NCBI RefSeq assembly: GCF_014199955.1
Contig: NZ_JACHOQ010000001.1
Span: 248,001 to 312,000, forward strand
Length of the DNA: 64,000 nucleotides
Direction: 5' to 3'
Origin: Brevundimonas aurantiaca
GTDB taxonomy: Bacteria; Pseudomonadota; Alphaproteobacteria; Caulobacterales; Caulobacteraceae
The notes under the pieces were generated by a model. That model was not told where the DNA came from. It made no database searches and worked only from the letters and a program-made list of their open reading frames with translations. Every line of letters starts with the position of its first letter. Within the stretch, counting starts at the first letter, position 1. The position numbers were made by a program, and so were the translations under genes. Positions 11,695-21,280 of the stretch are shown here, one piece after another.

Positions 11695-12093
11695 ATGCCT
11701 CCCGCCCCCACAGACACCGGTCGTTCCCGGCCAATCGACCTGTTCGGCGCCGGTCTTTCCGTGTTCTGCGTCGTCCATTGTGTGTCGAGCGCGGGGGTGC
11801 TTGGCCTTCTGCCCCTGGCGGGGCTCGCCGGCGGCGAGTGGCTCCACTGGACGCTTGCCGGCGTCGCGGCCTGTGCGGCCTGGATCGCGCTCGTCACACC
11901 TCGCGTGGGCGCACCCATGATGCTTCGGGGCCTCGCGATCGCCGCCATTCTGGCGCTTGTGGCGGGCGCGGCCGAACGCCCGACGGTGGAGACCGCTCCG
12001 ATCGCCACCATCGTCGGCGGGTTGAGTCTCGTCCTCGCGCACCTCCTCAATGTTGTCCGGCTCAAGCGCGCAAGAACGCCCCAACCCGCCTGA
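11695..12093 (+). CDS. MerC-domain small membrane protein
   Basis: A 132-residue protein with four hydrophobic segments. The first carries CVVHC (Cys25 and Cys29), a metal-ligand arrangement of MerC-family proteins. MerC proteins are inner-membrane mercury uptake proteins, but chromosomal relatives are often controlled by zinc regulators and may carry other metals. A short inverted repeat GTTA-N5-TAAC (11673-11685) lies ten bases before the ATG and might be an operator. The gene stands alone between nreB and the leftward acyltransferase. No other mer gene is present, so mercury resistance should not be assumed. Confidence 0.75.
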   Translation: MPPAPTDTGRSRPIDLFGAGLSVFCVVHCVSSAGVLGLLPLAGLAGGEWLHWTLAGVAACAAWIALVTPRVGAPMMLRGLAIAAILALVAGAAERPTVETAPIATIVGGLSLVLAHLLNVVRLKRARTPQPA

Positions 12094-12117
12094 CGGCGAC
12101 CCTTCCGGGAGAGCCCC

Positions 12118-13239
12118 TCAGGCGATGGGCCGCTCGGCGCTGACGCCGGGCGCCTGCGGTGGTCTTCGCGGCGGATTGAGACGGGCCTGAACAGGGCGGT
12201 CGAAGGCGTACCGGAAGATTGCAGCTCCGATGAAGGCGCTCGCCAGACCCGCAGTCCAGATCGCCCAGCGAACATCTGAGGACCAGCCTGCCTGTCCGAT
12301 CGCATCGAAGACCCCGAACCAGAGGATCCGGACCACTTCATTGGTCAGGAAGATCGCGAACGACATCAGGCCGAGATGCTCGATCAGGCGTGAGGGTCTC
12401 GCGACCGGCGTCGCGCCCGCAGCCCAGATCATCACGGTCAGCAACAGAAGCGAGAGCAAGGCGGTGGTCCCGATCACCTGCGCGCAAACGAGGACGCCGA
12501 GGGCGACGATCCCCGCCATCGCGGCGAGCCTCGGCGGGATATAGACGCGCGCCCCGAACAGCGCCGCCGCAACACCGAGCAGGAACAGAGGCAGGGCTCG
12601 CAGAAAGCCGTGGCGGAAAGGCAGGCGATAGATCGGATCGCCGAGCCAGGCGCGGCTGGCGCAGTCCGCGAGGATCAGAAGCCCTACGGCGCCCGCCACG
12701 ATCAGCCAGGGCCGCCTACGCCAGATCAGTCGGCATATCCACGGCAACAGGAGATAACATCCGAGCAGGGCCGAGAGCGTCCAGGTCGGCGCGTTCCAGC
12801 CCTGTCCCCCCGGAACGCCATAGGCCTGAAGCAGAGCCGCCTGCGCCGGGAGCTGCGCCCAGTCGAACCACTGGGGATTGCTCGGGCGAATGCCGACCGC
12901 GGCGGCGACGGCGACCATTGCGGCAAGTACGCCGATCACGACGAGATGAGACGGGACGACCCTGAGGACGCGCTGGCGGATATAGTCCAGGATGTTGAGC
13001 GAGCGGGCGGCGAAGCCGTCGCCATAGATCCGGGCCAGAATGTACCCGGAATCGATGATGAAGAAGTTGGTCAGCAGGAACCCCCGGTCAAACACCGGGT
13101 GGAGTTCGCCCAGCGGCGTCGGAGCCGCCTCGCGAAAATGATACAGGATGATCAGGGCGCCGGCGACGAACCGGAGAACGTCGAGCCAGCCGCCGCGCGC
13201 GATCCGGGCCGGCCTGCGGGGTTCTGCGACCTCGACCAA
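12118..13239 (-). CDS. Acyltransferase-3 family membrane protein (second copy)
   Basis: A membrane acyltransferase of about 373 residues with roughly ten hydrophobic segments. The opening WLDVLRFVAGALIILYHF has the family Arg and His motif. The reading frame is open far upstream, but that part is the antisense-like frame of neighbouring genes. TTG 13239, two bases after the preceding stop, is the likely start although no clear Shine-Dalgarno is seen. It is the last gene of the leftward metal operon. The acyl acceptor is unknown. It is related in family to the protein at 7565-8734. Confidence 0.75.
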   Translation of the reverse strand: MVEVAEPRRPARIARGGWLDVLRFVAGALIILYHFREAAPTPLGELHPVFDRGFLLTNFFIIDSGYILARIYGDGFAARSLNILDYIRQRVLRVVPSHLVVIGVLAAMVAVAAAVGIRPSNPQWFDWAQLPAQAALLQAYGVPGGQGWNAPTWTLSALLGCYLLLPWICRLIWRRRPWLIVAGAVGLLILADCASRAWLGDPIYRLPFRHGFLRALPLFLLGVAAALFGARVYIPPRLAAMAGIVALGVLVCAQVIGTTALLSLLLLTVMIWAAGATPVARPSRLIEHLGLMSFAIFLTNEVVRILWFGVFDAIGQAGWSSDVRWAIWTAGLASAFIGAAIFRYAFDRPVQARLNPPRRPPQAPGVSAERPIA

Positions 13240-13241
13240 CG

Positions 13242-13658
13242 TCAGTCCGCGCGCGTTGCGGCGACCGGGCCGGGGGTATCGTGGTGGTGACGGGACCCGA
13301 GGACAATCTGGTCGCGCCCGAGGAAGAGCGCAGCCGACCCAAGAACGCAGACCACCGCCATCACCCCCGCCATAACCCGTCCCGCCTTGTCTCGTCCGGC
13401 GACACGGTAGGTCATGAAGGTCAACAAAAGCATCAGCGCCCCGTAGGGGAGATACATCGGTATCCGGTAGAGCGATGCGAGCGGCACGGCGATGACGCAG
13501 ACGACCAGGCCTGCGACGAGGCTGCCGGCGAGGGCGATCAGGGTATCTGGAACGGGATCGAACGGCCGAACCCGACGTTGTGTCCGCCCCCGAGGGCGAT
13601 ACCGGCCTGGCCGCCATCGGGGGGCGTGACTACGGATCGGGGAGCGTTTTCCGCCCAT
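13242..13658 (-). CDS. Small integral membrane protein, unknown
   Basis: A 138-residue protein with a basic N-terminal stretch of about 35 residues, then about four hydrophobic helices (starting at TLIALAGSLVAGLVVCV), and a C-terminal HHHD cluster. No family is recognised. It starts three bases after the DUF305 stop and ends two bases before the acyltransferase start, so it is co-transcribed with both. The true start could be later, since the Arg-rich N-terminus is unusual. Confidence 0.5.
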   Translation of the reverse strand: MGGKRSPIRSHAPRWRPGRYRPRGRTQRRVRPFDPVPDTLIALAGSLVAGLVVCVIAVPLASLYRIPMYLPYGALMLLLTFMTYRVAGRDKAGRVMAGVMAVVCVLGSAALFLGRDQIVLGSRHHHDTPGPVAATRAD

Positions 13659-13661
13659 GAT

Positions 13662-14102
13662 CTAGACCGCCGGCTCGACGGGACGCCCGGCGCGGTTGGC
13701 GAGCCACACACGCATGCGGACGATCTCTGCTTCCTGGGTGCGGATCACCTCTTCGGCGAGCCCGCGAACCTCGGCGTCCTTCCCGTGCTCCAGGGCGATC
13801 CGGGCCATCGCGACCGCTCCCTCATGGTGGGCGATCATCCCGCGCATGAAGTCGACATCGGCGTCGCCGCTGTAGTCGATCTCCATGGCCAGGTGCATGC
13901 GCTCGTTGGCCTCCTTGAAGGAGCGGGTGGCCGGACTGTCCGCCGCGGCGTCGGCATGACCCGCATGGGCGTCGATCGGACGCGCATCGACGGGCGTGCC
14001 CGCCTGAGGTCGGGTCGCGTTCTGGCGGGACAGCATCCCGAAGCCGAAGGCCGATATGAGAAGAAACAGCGCAATCACGCCGACCCATCCGGACCGTTTC
14101 AT
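13662..14102 (-). CDS. DUF305 periplasmic protein (CopM-like)
   Basis: A 146-residue protein with an uncleaved or cleavable N-terminal membrane segment (residues about 7-25), a His/Asp/Ala linker ([10 protein letters not shown]), then a four-helix DUF305 domain with the conserved [16 protein letters not shown] motif. DUF305 proteins are ferritin-like helical bundles, and CopM of cyanobacteria binds copper in the periplasm. It lies 28 bases after the P-type ATPase gene, so it probably binds metal exported by the ATPase. The metal itself is not known. Confidence 0.85.
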   Translation of the reverse strand: MKRSGWVGVIALFLLISAFGFGMLSRQNATRPQAGTPVDARPIDAHAGHADAAADSPATRSFKEANERMHLAMEIDYSGDADVDFMRGMIAHHEGAVAMARIALEHGKDAEVRGLAEEVIRTQEAEIVRMRVWLANRAGRPVEPAV

Positions 14103-14130
14103 GGAAGTCTCCTTTTCTGGGATTTGAGGG

Positions 14131-16635
14131 TCAGGGCTCTGCGCGCGGATCGCGCCAGGCCAGCAGCCGCAGGGCGTTGAAGACGACGAGGAGCGTCGAG
14201 CCTTCGTGCAGGGCGACGGCCGGCCCGATCCCGAGACCGAGAATGGTGGCCGGGACGAGGAAGGCGACGACGCCGAGGCTGACGAAGAGGTTCTGGCGGA
14301 TGATCCGGCGGGTCTGCCGACTGAGGCCGACCGTGAAGGGCAGCTTGGACAGATCGTCCGCCATCAGGGCCACGTCCGCCGTTTCCAGCGCGACGTCCGA
14401 CCCCGCCGCTCCCATGGCGACGCCGACGGTCGCCGTGGCCATGGCGGGGGCGTCGTTGACGCCATCTCCCACCATGGCCACCTGGGCTTCGGCCCGAAGC
14501 TTCCTGATCGCCTCGACCTTGTCTTCCGGCAGGAGGTCGCCCCAGGCCTCGGTCAAGCCGACCTGTCCGGCGACGGCCTGGGCAGCCCTCTGATGGTCGC
14601 CCGAGATCATGATCATCCGACGGATGCCGAGGGCCCTCAGAGCCGTGAGCGTTTCGCGCGCCCTCTTACGCGGTGTGTCGAGCAGGCCGATCACGCCCAA
14701 GTCGTGTGAGCCCTGGCGAACCACCATGAGGGTGCGGCCCTGGTTGCGCAGGGCCGCGACGGCGATCTCGGCGTCGGGACCCAGCGGCGCGACGCCATCC
14801 GCCCCGAACATCTCCGGCTTGCCGATCCAGATCGTCTCGCCGTTCAGTGTCGCGGTGACGCCCTTTCCCGTCAGGCTGCGGAGATCCGTCGCGGTCTGCA
14901 CAGGAGCCGCGATCAGGCGCTGGCTCCCGTCGCGGACGATCGCCTCCGCGAGGGGATGGTCACTGAGCCGCTCGACGGCGACGGCGACCGTCAGGAGATC
15001 GGTTTGCGAGGTCCGTCCGAGCGGAACAACGTCGGTGATCCGGGGTCGCCCCTCGGTCAGGGTGCCGGTCTTGTCGAAGGCGATGGCGTCGAGCGCACCC
15101 AGATTCTCCAACGGCGCGCCGCCCTTGATGAGCACGCCGGCGCGGGCCGCGCGGGCGACACCCGACAGAACCGCGCTGGGCGTTGCGATGGCCAGGGCAC
15201 AGGGGCTGGCCGCCACGAGCACGGCCATGGCCCGGTAGAAGCTGTCGCGGAAAGGCTCGTCGACGACGACCCAGGCGAACAGCAGGACGAAGGCCAGGGC
15301 CAGCACGAGGGGTACGAAGATTCTTTCGAACCGGTCGGTGAACCTCTGCGTCGGCGACTTCTGCGTCTCCGCTTCGCTGACCATCCGCACCACCTTGGCG
15401 AGGGTGGTGTCGCTCGATCGTTTGGTCGTCTCGATCTCGATGGCGCCCGCGCCATTTATGGTCCCCGCGAACACGACCGAGGCGGCGATGACGCCCGCTG
15501 GACGCGCCCTCGCCTCTTCCGCGTTCGACACAGGCTGCTTGTCCACCGGCATGCTTTCGCCGGTGACCGGGGCCTGATTGATGCTGGTCGTCCCGACGAC
15601 CACGAAGCCGTCGGCCGGCAGGCGCTCGTTCGGGCGCACCACGACGACATCGCCGATCTCCAGGTCCTCGACCGGAAGCTCCACGACCTCTTCGCCGCGA
15701 CGCACATGCGCGGTGCGAGGCGCCAGGGCGGCCAGCGCCTCGATCGCCCGCTTCGCCCGCCCGAGCGCGTAATGCTCCAAAGCGTGACCCAAGCTGAACA
15801 GGAAGAGCAGCAAGGCCCCCTCGGCCCATGCGCCCAAGGCGGCCGCACCCGCCGCCGCGACCAGCATGAGGGTGTCGATCTCGAAGCGGCGTCGCTTCAG
15901 GTTCTCGACCGCCTCGCGGACGGTGAAGAAGCCTCCGAACAGATAGGCCGCAAGGAAGAGGACCAGTGGAGCCCACCCGGGAACACCGGGCGCGAACCGT
16001 TCGATCAGATAGCCGACGGCGAGAGCGCCGCCGCTGGCGAGAGCGAAATACAGCTCGGTGTTCGGCCCCAGCAAACCACCATGGGCATGGTCGTGCCTGT
16101 CCCCGGCCGCGTGATTGTGCCCTTCATGCCCCGCCTCGCCGGCTTTGCCGTCCTGACCGTGGCCGCTGTCCACGGAGACCGTGGCTTGGGGCTTCGCCGA
16201 GAGTTGCAGACCATGGCCCCGAAGCCGCGCCTCGAGGTCTGTGCGCTCCAGTTTCTGCCGGTCGAACTCGACCCGGATAGCTCCTGAAGCGTCGAGCGCC
16301 GCCTGCAGCACGCCGGGCTCTGCGGCCAGCGCCGCCTCCAGCGTCCTCGCATGCCGCGCGTGGCGCACCCCTTCGACCCAGCCGGTCAGGTGATCGTAGC
16401 GATCGCTGACCGATCCCCCGGCCTGTGTGGCCGCACGGCGAACCTGGGCGAGGGAAAGCCGCTCCGGATCGTAGTGGATACACAGTTTCGGTCCGTCATC
16501 CGTTTCCTCGACGTGCGCCTTTTCGACTCCGTCGGTGATGCGCAACAGACTGATCAGTCTGCCGACACAGGCGTCGGAGGCGTCGGGCGCACCCGGAAGG
16601 AGAACGGGCAGATCCAGTTTGACGGTCTTAGGCAT
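14131..16635 (-). CDS. P1B-4 type metal ATPase (CzcP/CoaT-like)
   Basis: An 834-residue P-type ATPase. The membrane motif is SPC (Ser477-Pro-Cys479), not CPC, and the last helix carries HEGST with NALR downstream. SPC with HEG(G/S) defines subgroup P1B-4, whose members export Co, Zn, Cd or Ni. The phosphorylation motif DKTGTLTEG, the HP motif (SDHPLAEA) and GDGVNDAPA are all intact. The N-terminus is long (about 190 residues) and holds a degenerate ferredoxin-like metal domain without CxxC, followed by a His-rich stretch. A Zn/Cd label (ZntA) is often given to such proteins, but the transmembrane ligands argue for P1B-4. Confidence 0.85.
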   Translation of the reverse strand: MPKTVKLDLPVLLPGAPDASDACVGRLISLLRITDGVEKAHVEETDDGPKLCIHYDPERLSLAQVRRAATQAGGSVSDRYDHLTGWVEGVRHARHARTLEAALAAEPGVLQAALDASGAIRVEFDRQKLERTDLEARLRGHGLQLSAKPQATVSVDSGHGQDGKAGEAGHEGHNHAAGDRHDHAHGGLLGPNTELYFALASGGALAVGYLIERFAPGVPGWAPLVLFLAAYLFGGFFTVREAVENLKRRRFEIDTLMLVAAAGAAALGAWAEGALLLFLFSLGHALEHYALGRAKRAIEALAALAPRTAHVRRGEEVVELPVEDLEIGDVVVVRPNERLPADGFVVVGTTSINQAPVTGESMPVDKQPVSNAEEARARPAGVIAASVVFAGTINGAGAIEIETTKRSSDTTLAKVVRMVSEAETQKSPTQRFTDRFERIFVPLVLALAFVLLFAWVVVDEPFRDSFYRAMAVLVAASPCALAIATPSAVLSGVARAARAGVLIKGGAPLENLGALDAIAFDKTGTLTEGRPRITDVVPLGRTSQTDLLTVAVAVERLSDHPLAEAIVRDGSQRLIAAPVQTATDLRSLTGKGVTATLNGETIWIGKPEMFGADGVAPLGPDAEIAVAALRNQGRTLMVVRQGSHDLGVIGLLDTPRKRARETLTALRALGIRRMIMISGDHQRAAQAVAGQVGLTEAWGDLLPEDKVEAIRKLRAEAQVAMVGDGVNDAPAMATATVGVAMGAAGSDVALETADVALMADDLSKLPFTVGLSRQTRRIIRQNLFVSLGVVAFLVPATILGLGIGPAVALHEGSTLLVVFNALRLLAWRDPRAEP

Positions 16636-16795
16636 GGTCGAACTCCACAGGAGCGGAAGGCGATGGGCGTTGCGGGGCTTCGGTCGGGCGACGCGGTTCC
16701 GGCCCCGTCCAGGCGAGGCGCGCCGCCGCCCCGGCGGCGAAGGCTGCGGCTGCCAAGCCGGCCGAAAGGAGCGTCACGAGACGTTTGCGGGTCAT
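16628..16795 (-). CDS. Small single-pass membrane peptide before the ATPase
   Basis: A 55-residue peptide that begins MTRKRLVTLLSAGLAAAAFA, a basic start followed by one Ala-rich hydrophobic segment, and then a Pro-rich tail ending in EFDHA. A GGAGGG motif lies six bases before the ATG, and its stop overlaps the ATPase start by eight bases. It fills what would otherwise be a gap in a tight operon. Its function is unknown. It could be a small partner of the ATPase. Confidence 0.5.
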   Translation of the reverse strand: MTRKRLVTLLSAGLAAAAFAAGAAARLAWTGPEPRRPTEAPQRPSPSAPVEFDHA

Positions 16796-16809
16796 CCGAA
16801 GCCCTCCGG

Positions 16810-17454
16810 TCAGGGCAGGCGCAGGACGGCGTCGAACCAGCCGATCTGCTGCAGGCGCTCGAGGGACTCGAACACCGGCATCGCCAGCAGGAAGACGAGG
16901 CCGTCGCGGACGGTGCGCAGGAAGAAGGCGGGTCGCACCGAGAGCTCGGGCTCGTCGCGCCAGGCTCGCAGGTCGGGCCAGAAGCGCGGCGTACGACGGC
17001 GATAGTCGTCATAGACCTCCCCGAAGGTCTCGCTCAGATAGGCTTCTTCGCGCCCGACGACGGTGCGGAACACGATCCAGCAGGCCAGGGCGAAGCCCAG
17101 TCCGACCGTGGCGCTGCCTGTCTGGGCGCCGATCCCGAACGCCCCGATGAAGCTGAACAGGTAGAGGGGGTTCCGGCACAGCGAGTAGGGTCCCGCCGAA
17201 ACGATCTCCTGCTTCTTTCGGCCGCCGATATAGAGGGAGCACCAGGCTCGCCCGATCACGCACAGCATGATGGCGATCAGACCGAGATGCTCCACCGGAT
17301 GTTCGAGAACGGGCGTGGGTTCGACCAGCGCCGTCCAGGTGATGAGGGCGAACAGGCCGACGAGGATGAAGAGTTTCCGCCAGCGCTGGACCCGTGCGAG
17401 GTCGGGAGCTGAGGCTCCACCGGGGTGGAGATCGTGAGGCAGCAACGGGCTCAC
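16810..17454 (-). CDS. Isoprenylcysteine-methyltransferase-like membrane protein
   Basis: A 214-residue membrane protein of the ICMT/PEMT methyltransferase superfamily. About four hydrophobic segments are visible, with GPYSLCRNPLYLFSFIG and the later EEAYLSETFGEVYDDYRRRTPRFWP forming the conserved S-adenosylmethionine-binding region of bacterial ICMT-like proteins. Genes of this type are common in czc clusters, where the natural substrate is not known. It overlaps the CDF gene by four bases upstream and the small membrane peptide follows 14 bases downstream. Confidence 0.8.
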   Translation of the reverse strand: MSPLLPHDLHPGGASAPDLARVQRWRKLFILVGLFALITWTALVEPTPVLEHPVEHLGLIAIMLCVIGRAWCSLYIGGRKKQEIVSAGPYSLCRNPLYLFSFIGAFGIGAQTGSATVGLGFALACWIVFRTVVGREEAYLSETFGEVYDDYRRRTPRFWPDLRAWRDEPELSVRPAFFLRTVRDGLVFLLAMPVFESLERLQQIGWFDAVLRLP

Positions 17455-18050
17455 TGGGCCGCTCCTGTGTCAGAGGCCTTGCGCGCATCGCGCAGGATGT
17501 CGATGCCGCCCTTGGCGGCGATTGCGGCGACCAGAACGCCGACGAGAAGGTCCGGCCACGACTGGTCGAGCCACATGACGAGACCGCCCGCGACGAGGAT
17601 GCCGCCGTTGGACGCGAAGTCGTTGAGACTGAAGGTCTCGGCGGCCTTCATGTTGACGTCGCCGCTGTGCTGCCGACGGATCAGCAGCAGGCAGACGAGG
17701 TTGATGACGGCGGCCACAACCGCGAGGACCATCATGGTCGGGCCGACTGGCTCGGTCGCGGTGAGGGTCCGCCGCAGCGCGTCGAGCAGGACGAGGACGG
17801 CGAAAATCAGGAGCATGACGCCTGAGGCTCGCGCCGCCCCCGTCTTCCAGACCAGGGCGCGTCCGACCGCCAGGAAGCTGATCAGATAGACCGCCGCGTC
17901 CGAACCGTTGTCGACCGCATTGGCCAGCAGGGCGCTGGAGTCGGCGGCGATGCCGCCGACTCCCAGGCCCACGAACAACAGGGCGTTCAGGACCAGCACC
18001 GTGAGGAGGGTGCGGCGCTGGACCTGCTCCGTTGCGTGGGCCTCGCTCAT
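17451..18050 (-). CDS. Short CDF-family cation efflux protein (CzcD-like)
   Basis: A 199-residue CDF protein with six membrane segments and no cytoplasmic C-terminal domain. The metal-site motifs are ALLANAVDNGSDA in segment 2 and SLNDFASNGG in segment 5. Both contain Asn/Asp in place of the usual His, as in the short CDF-like proteins found in czc clusters. It overlaps the second czcA by four bases. The family moves divalent metals from cytoplasm to periplasm. The altered ligands leave the metal open. Confidence 0.8.
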   Translation of the reverse strand: MSEAHATEQVQRRTLLTVLVLNALLFVGLGVGGIAADSSALLANAVDNGSDAAVYLISFLAVGRALVWKTGAARASGVMLLIFAVLVLLDALRRTLTATEPVGPTMMVLAVVAAVINLVCLLLIRRQHSGDVNMKAAETFSLNDFASNGGILVAGGLVMWLDQSWPDLLVGVLVAAIAAKGGIDILRDARKASDTGAAQ

Positions 18051-21000
18051 TCCTCGAGCCCTTCAGCCTTGCGGTGCTTCACGGCCTTGGCCGCGAAGGT
18101 CGGCAGGACCAGCAGGGTCAAGGCCGTCGCCGTCAGCAGGCCGCCGATTACGACGGTGGCCAGAGGCTTCTGCACCTCCGCCCCGGCACCGTGGGCGAAC
18201 GCCATCGGAATGAAGCCGACGATGGCGACCAGGGCCGTGGTCAGGACGGCGCGCAGCCGGCTCGTCGCCCCTTCGATGGCGGCGAGGCGTGGGTCGGCGC
18301 CGCCTGTCAGGCGTTCCCGAATGGCCTGCATCAGCACCAGCCCGTTCAGGGTCGCGACACCGGATACGGCGATGAAGCCGACCGCCGCCGAAACCGAGAA
18401 GGGCATCCCCCTGAGGACGAGCGCCAAGGCGCCGCCGATCAGGGCCAGAGGCACGCAGGCGAACACCAGTCCCGCCTCCGCGAAGGATCCCAACGCCATG
18501 AACAGCAGGACGCCGATCAGGATGAAGACGATGGGAATGACCAGGCCCAGACGCTGTTCGGCCCGTTTCAGGTTCTCGAACTGCCCACCCCAGGTCAGGG
18601 AGTAGCCGGTGGGGAGATCGACCTCAGACTGCACCTTCGCCTGGGCCTCGGTGACAAAGCCGCCCAGATCGCGCCCGCGAACGTTGGCTTGAACCACCAT
18701 CCGCCGGCTGCCGTCATTGCGGCTGATCTGGTTCTGCCCCTCGGCCACCTGGATGCGGGCGACGGAGGAGAGCGGAACCGTCACGCCCGTAGCGGTGGTG
18801 ATCGGCAGGGCCGCGAGTGCCGCCGGATCGTTCCGGGCTTCATCCGCGAGACGAACGACGACGCTGAAGCGGCGATCGCCCTCGAAGATCTGCCCGGCCT
18901 CGGCGCCCCCGACCGCGGCCGAAACCGCTTCGGAGACATCGGCGGCGGACAGGCCGTAGTTGGCGGCCGCGAAGCGATCCACGCTGACAGTCAGGGTTGG
19001 GAGCCCCGACGCCTGCTCGACGCGAACGTCCGCAGACCCGGGCGTCGCGCGAAGGGCGTTGGCGACCCGGTCCGCCGTGGCCTGCAGCTGGGTGAAGTCA
19101 TCGCCGTAGACCATGACCGCGAGGTCAGTCCGGACGCCGGAGATCAGCTCATTGAAGCGCAGTTCGATGGGCTGGCTGAACTCGAAGCTGTTGCCGAGCT
19201 GGCCGGCGGCGAGCTCTTCGAAGCGCGCGATCAGTTCCTCCTTGGGGAGGTTCGGATCGGGCCATTCCTTGCGGTCCTTCAGGACAATGACCGCATCGGA
19301 GATGTTCGGCGGCATCGGGTCCACAGCCGCCTCGGCCGTCCCGGTCCGGGCGAAGATGGTCTTCACCTCGGGCTGGGCCTTGATGACGCGCTCGAGCGCC
19401 ATTTGCATCGCCAGGGATTGCTCCAGCGATGCTGACGGCACGCGAAGCGCCTGCATGGCGATGTCGCCTTCGTCCAGGGTCGGGATGAACTCACGCCCCA
19501 GGGTGCTGAAGGCGATGCCGCCGATGACGAGAGCGCCGAGCGCGGACGCCAGGACGATCTTCGGACGATCGACGGCCGCGCGGATGGCCGGTTCGATCCA
19601 TCGGCGCGCATAGCGGAGGATGAAGGTCTCGTGCTCGTGCGCGTGGCCGTGCTCGTCGACCTCCACCTTCTTCGGATCCCGCACCAGCAGGGCCGTCATC
19701 GCCGGCACGAAGGTGAAGGAGAAGATGAAGGCGCCGACCAGGGCCAGCATGACCGTCGCGCCCATCGGGATGAAGGTCTTGCCCTCCACGCCCTCGAGCA
19801 TGAGCAGGGGCGTGAAGACCAGCAGGATGATGAGCTGGCCGAAGGCGGCCGGCTTGACCATCTGACGCGCCGCGGCTCCGGCGACCGCCAGACGTTCCCG
19901 ACGCGTCAGCATCCGGCCGGCCTCGGCCCGCTTCTGGCTGAGCATCAGCAGGGTGTTCTCGACCACCACGACCGCGCCGTCGACCAGAAGGCCGAAGTCC
20001 AGCGCGCCGAGGCTCATCAGGTTTCCGCTGATGCCGAAGCGGTTCATGCCGATGACCGCGAACAGGAAGCTGATCGGGATCATCAGGGCGGTAATCGAGG
20101 CCGCCCGGATGTTGCCCAGGAGCAGGAACAGAACCACGATCACCAGCAGGGCGCCTTCGATCAGGTTCTTGGCGACCGTCGAGATGGTCTTGTTGACGAG
20201 CGAACTCCGGTTCAGGACCGGTTCGGCGACGACGCTCGGCGGCAGGCTCGCGGAGACTTCCTCCAGACGTTCGGCGGCGGCCTGGGCCACCGTCCGGCTG
20301 TTGCCGCCGGCCAGCATCAGCGCCGTACCGACGACCGCTTCGTGGCCGTCGCGGCTGGCGCCGCCGAGACGCGGCGCCTGGCCGATTTCGACGGTGGCGA
20401 CATCGGCGACCCGCACGACCAGTCCGTTGCGGTTGACCACGGGGGCCTGGGCGAGATCCGGAATGGTCTGCGCCAGGGCGTCGGTTCGGACGGTCAGGGC
20501 TTCACCGGACCGCTGAACATAGCCCGCACCGGCCTGGGTGTTGGCCCGCTCCAGAGCGACGATGAGGTCGTTGAGGCTCAGGCCGTATCCCGCCAGACGC
20601 GCAGCGTCGGGCCGAACCGCATACTCCTTCACATAGCCGCCGTTCACATCGACGCCGGCCAGGCCCTTCGCGGTCCGCATGCGCGGGGCGATGATCCAGT
20701 CCTGGACCGTGCGGAGATAGGTCGCGCGGGCCTGTGGCGTGGTCAGCAGTTCGCCTTCGGGCGTCAGATAGGCGCCGCCGGCCTGCCAGCCGGGCTCACC
20801 CGGTTTGGCGAGATTGGCGCTGTTGAACGGCTTGAAGTCGACCGTCCACATGAGGACTTCGCCGAGGCCGGTGGTGATCGGCGCAAGCGCCGGCTCCACA
20901 CCCTCGGGCAGTCGCTCGCGCGCCTGGGCCATCCGTTCGGCCACCTGCTGGCGGGCGAAGTAGATGTCCGTGCTGTCGGAGAAGATGACCGTGACCTGGC

Positions 21001-21271
21001 TGAAGCCGTTTCGGCTCAGCGACCGGGTGGTCTGGATCCCCGGAATGCCCGCCATGGCGGTTTCGAGGGGATAGGTGACCTGGCGTTCCATCTGCTCGGG
21101 CGCGAGCGCCGGGGCGATGGTATTGATCTGGACCTGCCGGTTGGTGATGTCCGGGACGGCGTCGATGGGTAGCTGCGTCAGGTTGTAGAGGCCGAAGGCG
21201 GCGACAATCGCCGTCGCCAGGACCACGAACCATCGGAAGCGAACCGAGGCTTCGATAATCGCTTTGAACAT
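18047..21271 (-). CDS. czcA: CzcA-like heavy-metal RND efflux pump (second copy)
   Basis: A full-length 1074-residue HME-RND pump. The TM4 motif DFGLLVDGAVVVVEN matches the Zn/Co/Cd/Ni class. A short His/Glu-rich insert (DEHGHAHEHE) lies in the cytoplasmic link before the second half. It differs clearly from the CzcA at 4380-7565, so the two are independent pumps and not a recent duplication. It is followed by the CDF gene with a four-base overlap and preceded by the adaptor gene nine bases upstream. Confidence 0.92.
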   Translation of the reverse strand: MFKAIIEASVRFRWFVVLATAIVAAFGLYNLTQLPIDAVPDITNRQVQINTIAPALAPEQMERQVTYPLETAMAGIPGIQTTRSLSRNGFSQVTVIFSDSTDIYFARQQVAERMAQARERLPEGVEPALAPITTGLGEVLMWTVDFKPFNSANLAKPGEPGWQAGGAYLTPEGELLTTPQARATYLRTVQDWIIAPRMRTAKGLAGVDVNGGYVKEYAVRPDAARLAGYGLSLNDLIVALERANTQAGAGYVQRSGEALTVRTDALAQTIPDLAQAPVVNRNGLVVRVADVATVEIGQAPRLGGASRDGHEAVVGTALMLAGGNSRTVAQAAAERLEEVSASLPPSVVAEPVLNRSSLVNKTISTVAKNLIEGALLVIVVLFLLLGNIRAASITALMIPISFLFAVIGMNRFGISGNLMSLGALDFGLLVDGAVVVVENTLLMLSQKRAEAGRMLTRRERLAVAGAAARQMVKPAAFGQLIILLVFTPLLMLEGVEGKTFIPMGATVMLALVGAFIFSFTFVPAMTALLVRDPKKVEVDEHGHAHEHETFILRYARRWIEPAIRAAVDRPKIVLASALGALVIGGIAFSTLGREFIPTLDEGDIAMQALRVPSASLEQSLAMQMALERVIKAQPEVKTIFARTGTAEAAVDPMPPNISDAVIVLKDRKEWPDPNLPKEELIARFEELAAGQLGNSFEFSQPIELRFNELISGVRTDLAVMVYGDDFTQLQATADRVANALRATPGSADVRVEQASGLPTLTVSVDRFAAANYGLSAADVSEAVSAAVGGAEAGQIFEGDRRFSVVVRLADEARNDPAALAALPITTATGVTVPLSSVARIQVAEGQNQISRNDGSRRMVVQANVRGRDLGGFVTEAQAKVQSEVDLPTGYSLTWGGQFENLKRAEQRLGLVIPIVFILIGVLLFMALGSFAEAGLVFACVPLALIGGALALVLRGMPFSVSAAVGFIAVSGVATLNGLVLMQAIRERLTGGADPRLAAIEGATSRLRAVLTTALVAIVGFIPMAFAHGAGAEVQKPLATVVIGGLLTATALTLLVLPTFAAKAVKHRKAEGLEE

Positions 21272-21280
21272 GACGCCCCC

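Noticed and set aside
11695..12093. Mercury resistance operon
   Set aside because: Only a MerC-domain protein is present. There is no merA, merT, merP or mercury-type MerR next to it.
12118..13617. Longer start for the second acyltransferase
   Set aside because: The extra 126 residues overlap the upstream membrane-protein gene, are Arg/Pro/Gly-rich and lack family similarity. TTG 13239 fits the operon spacing.
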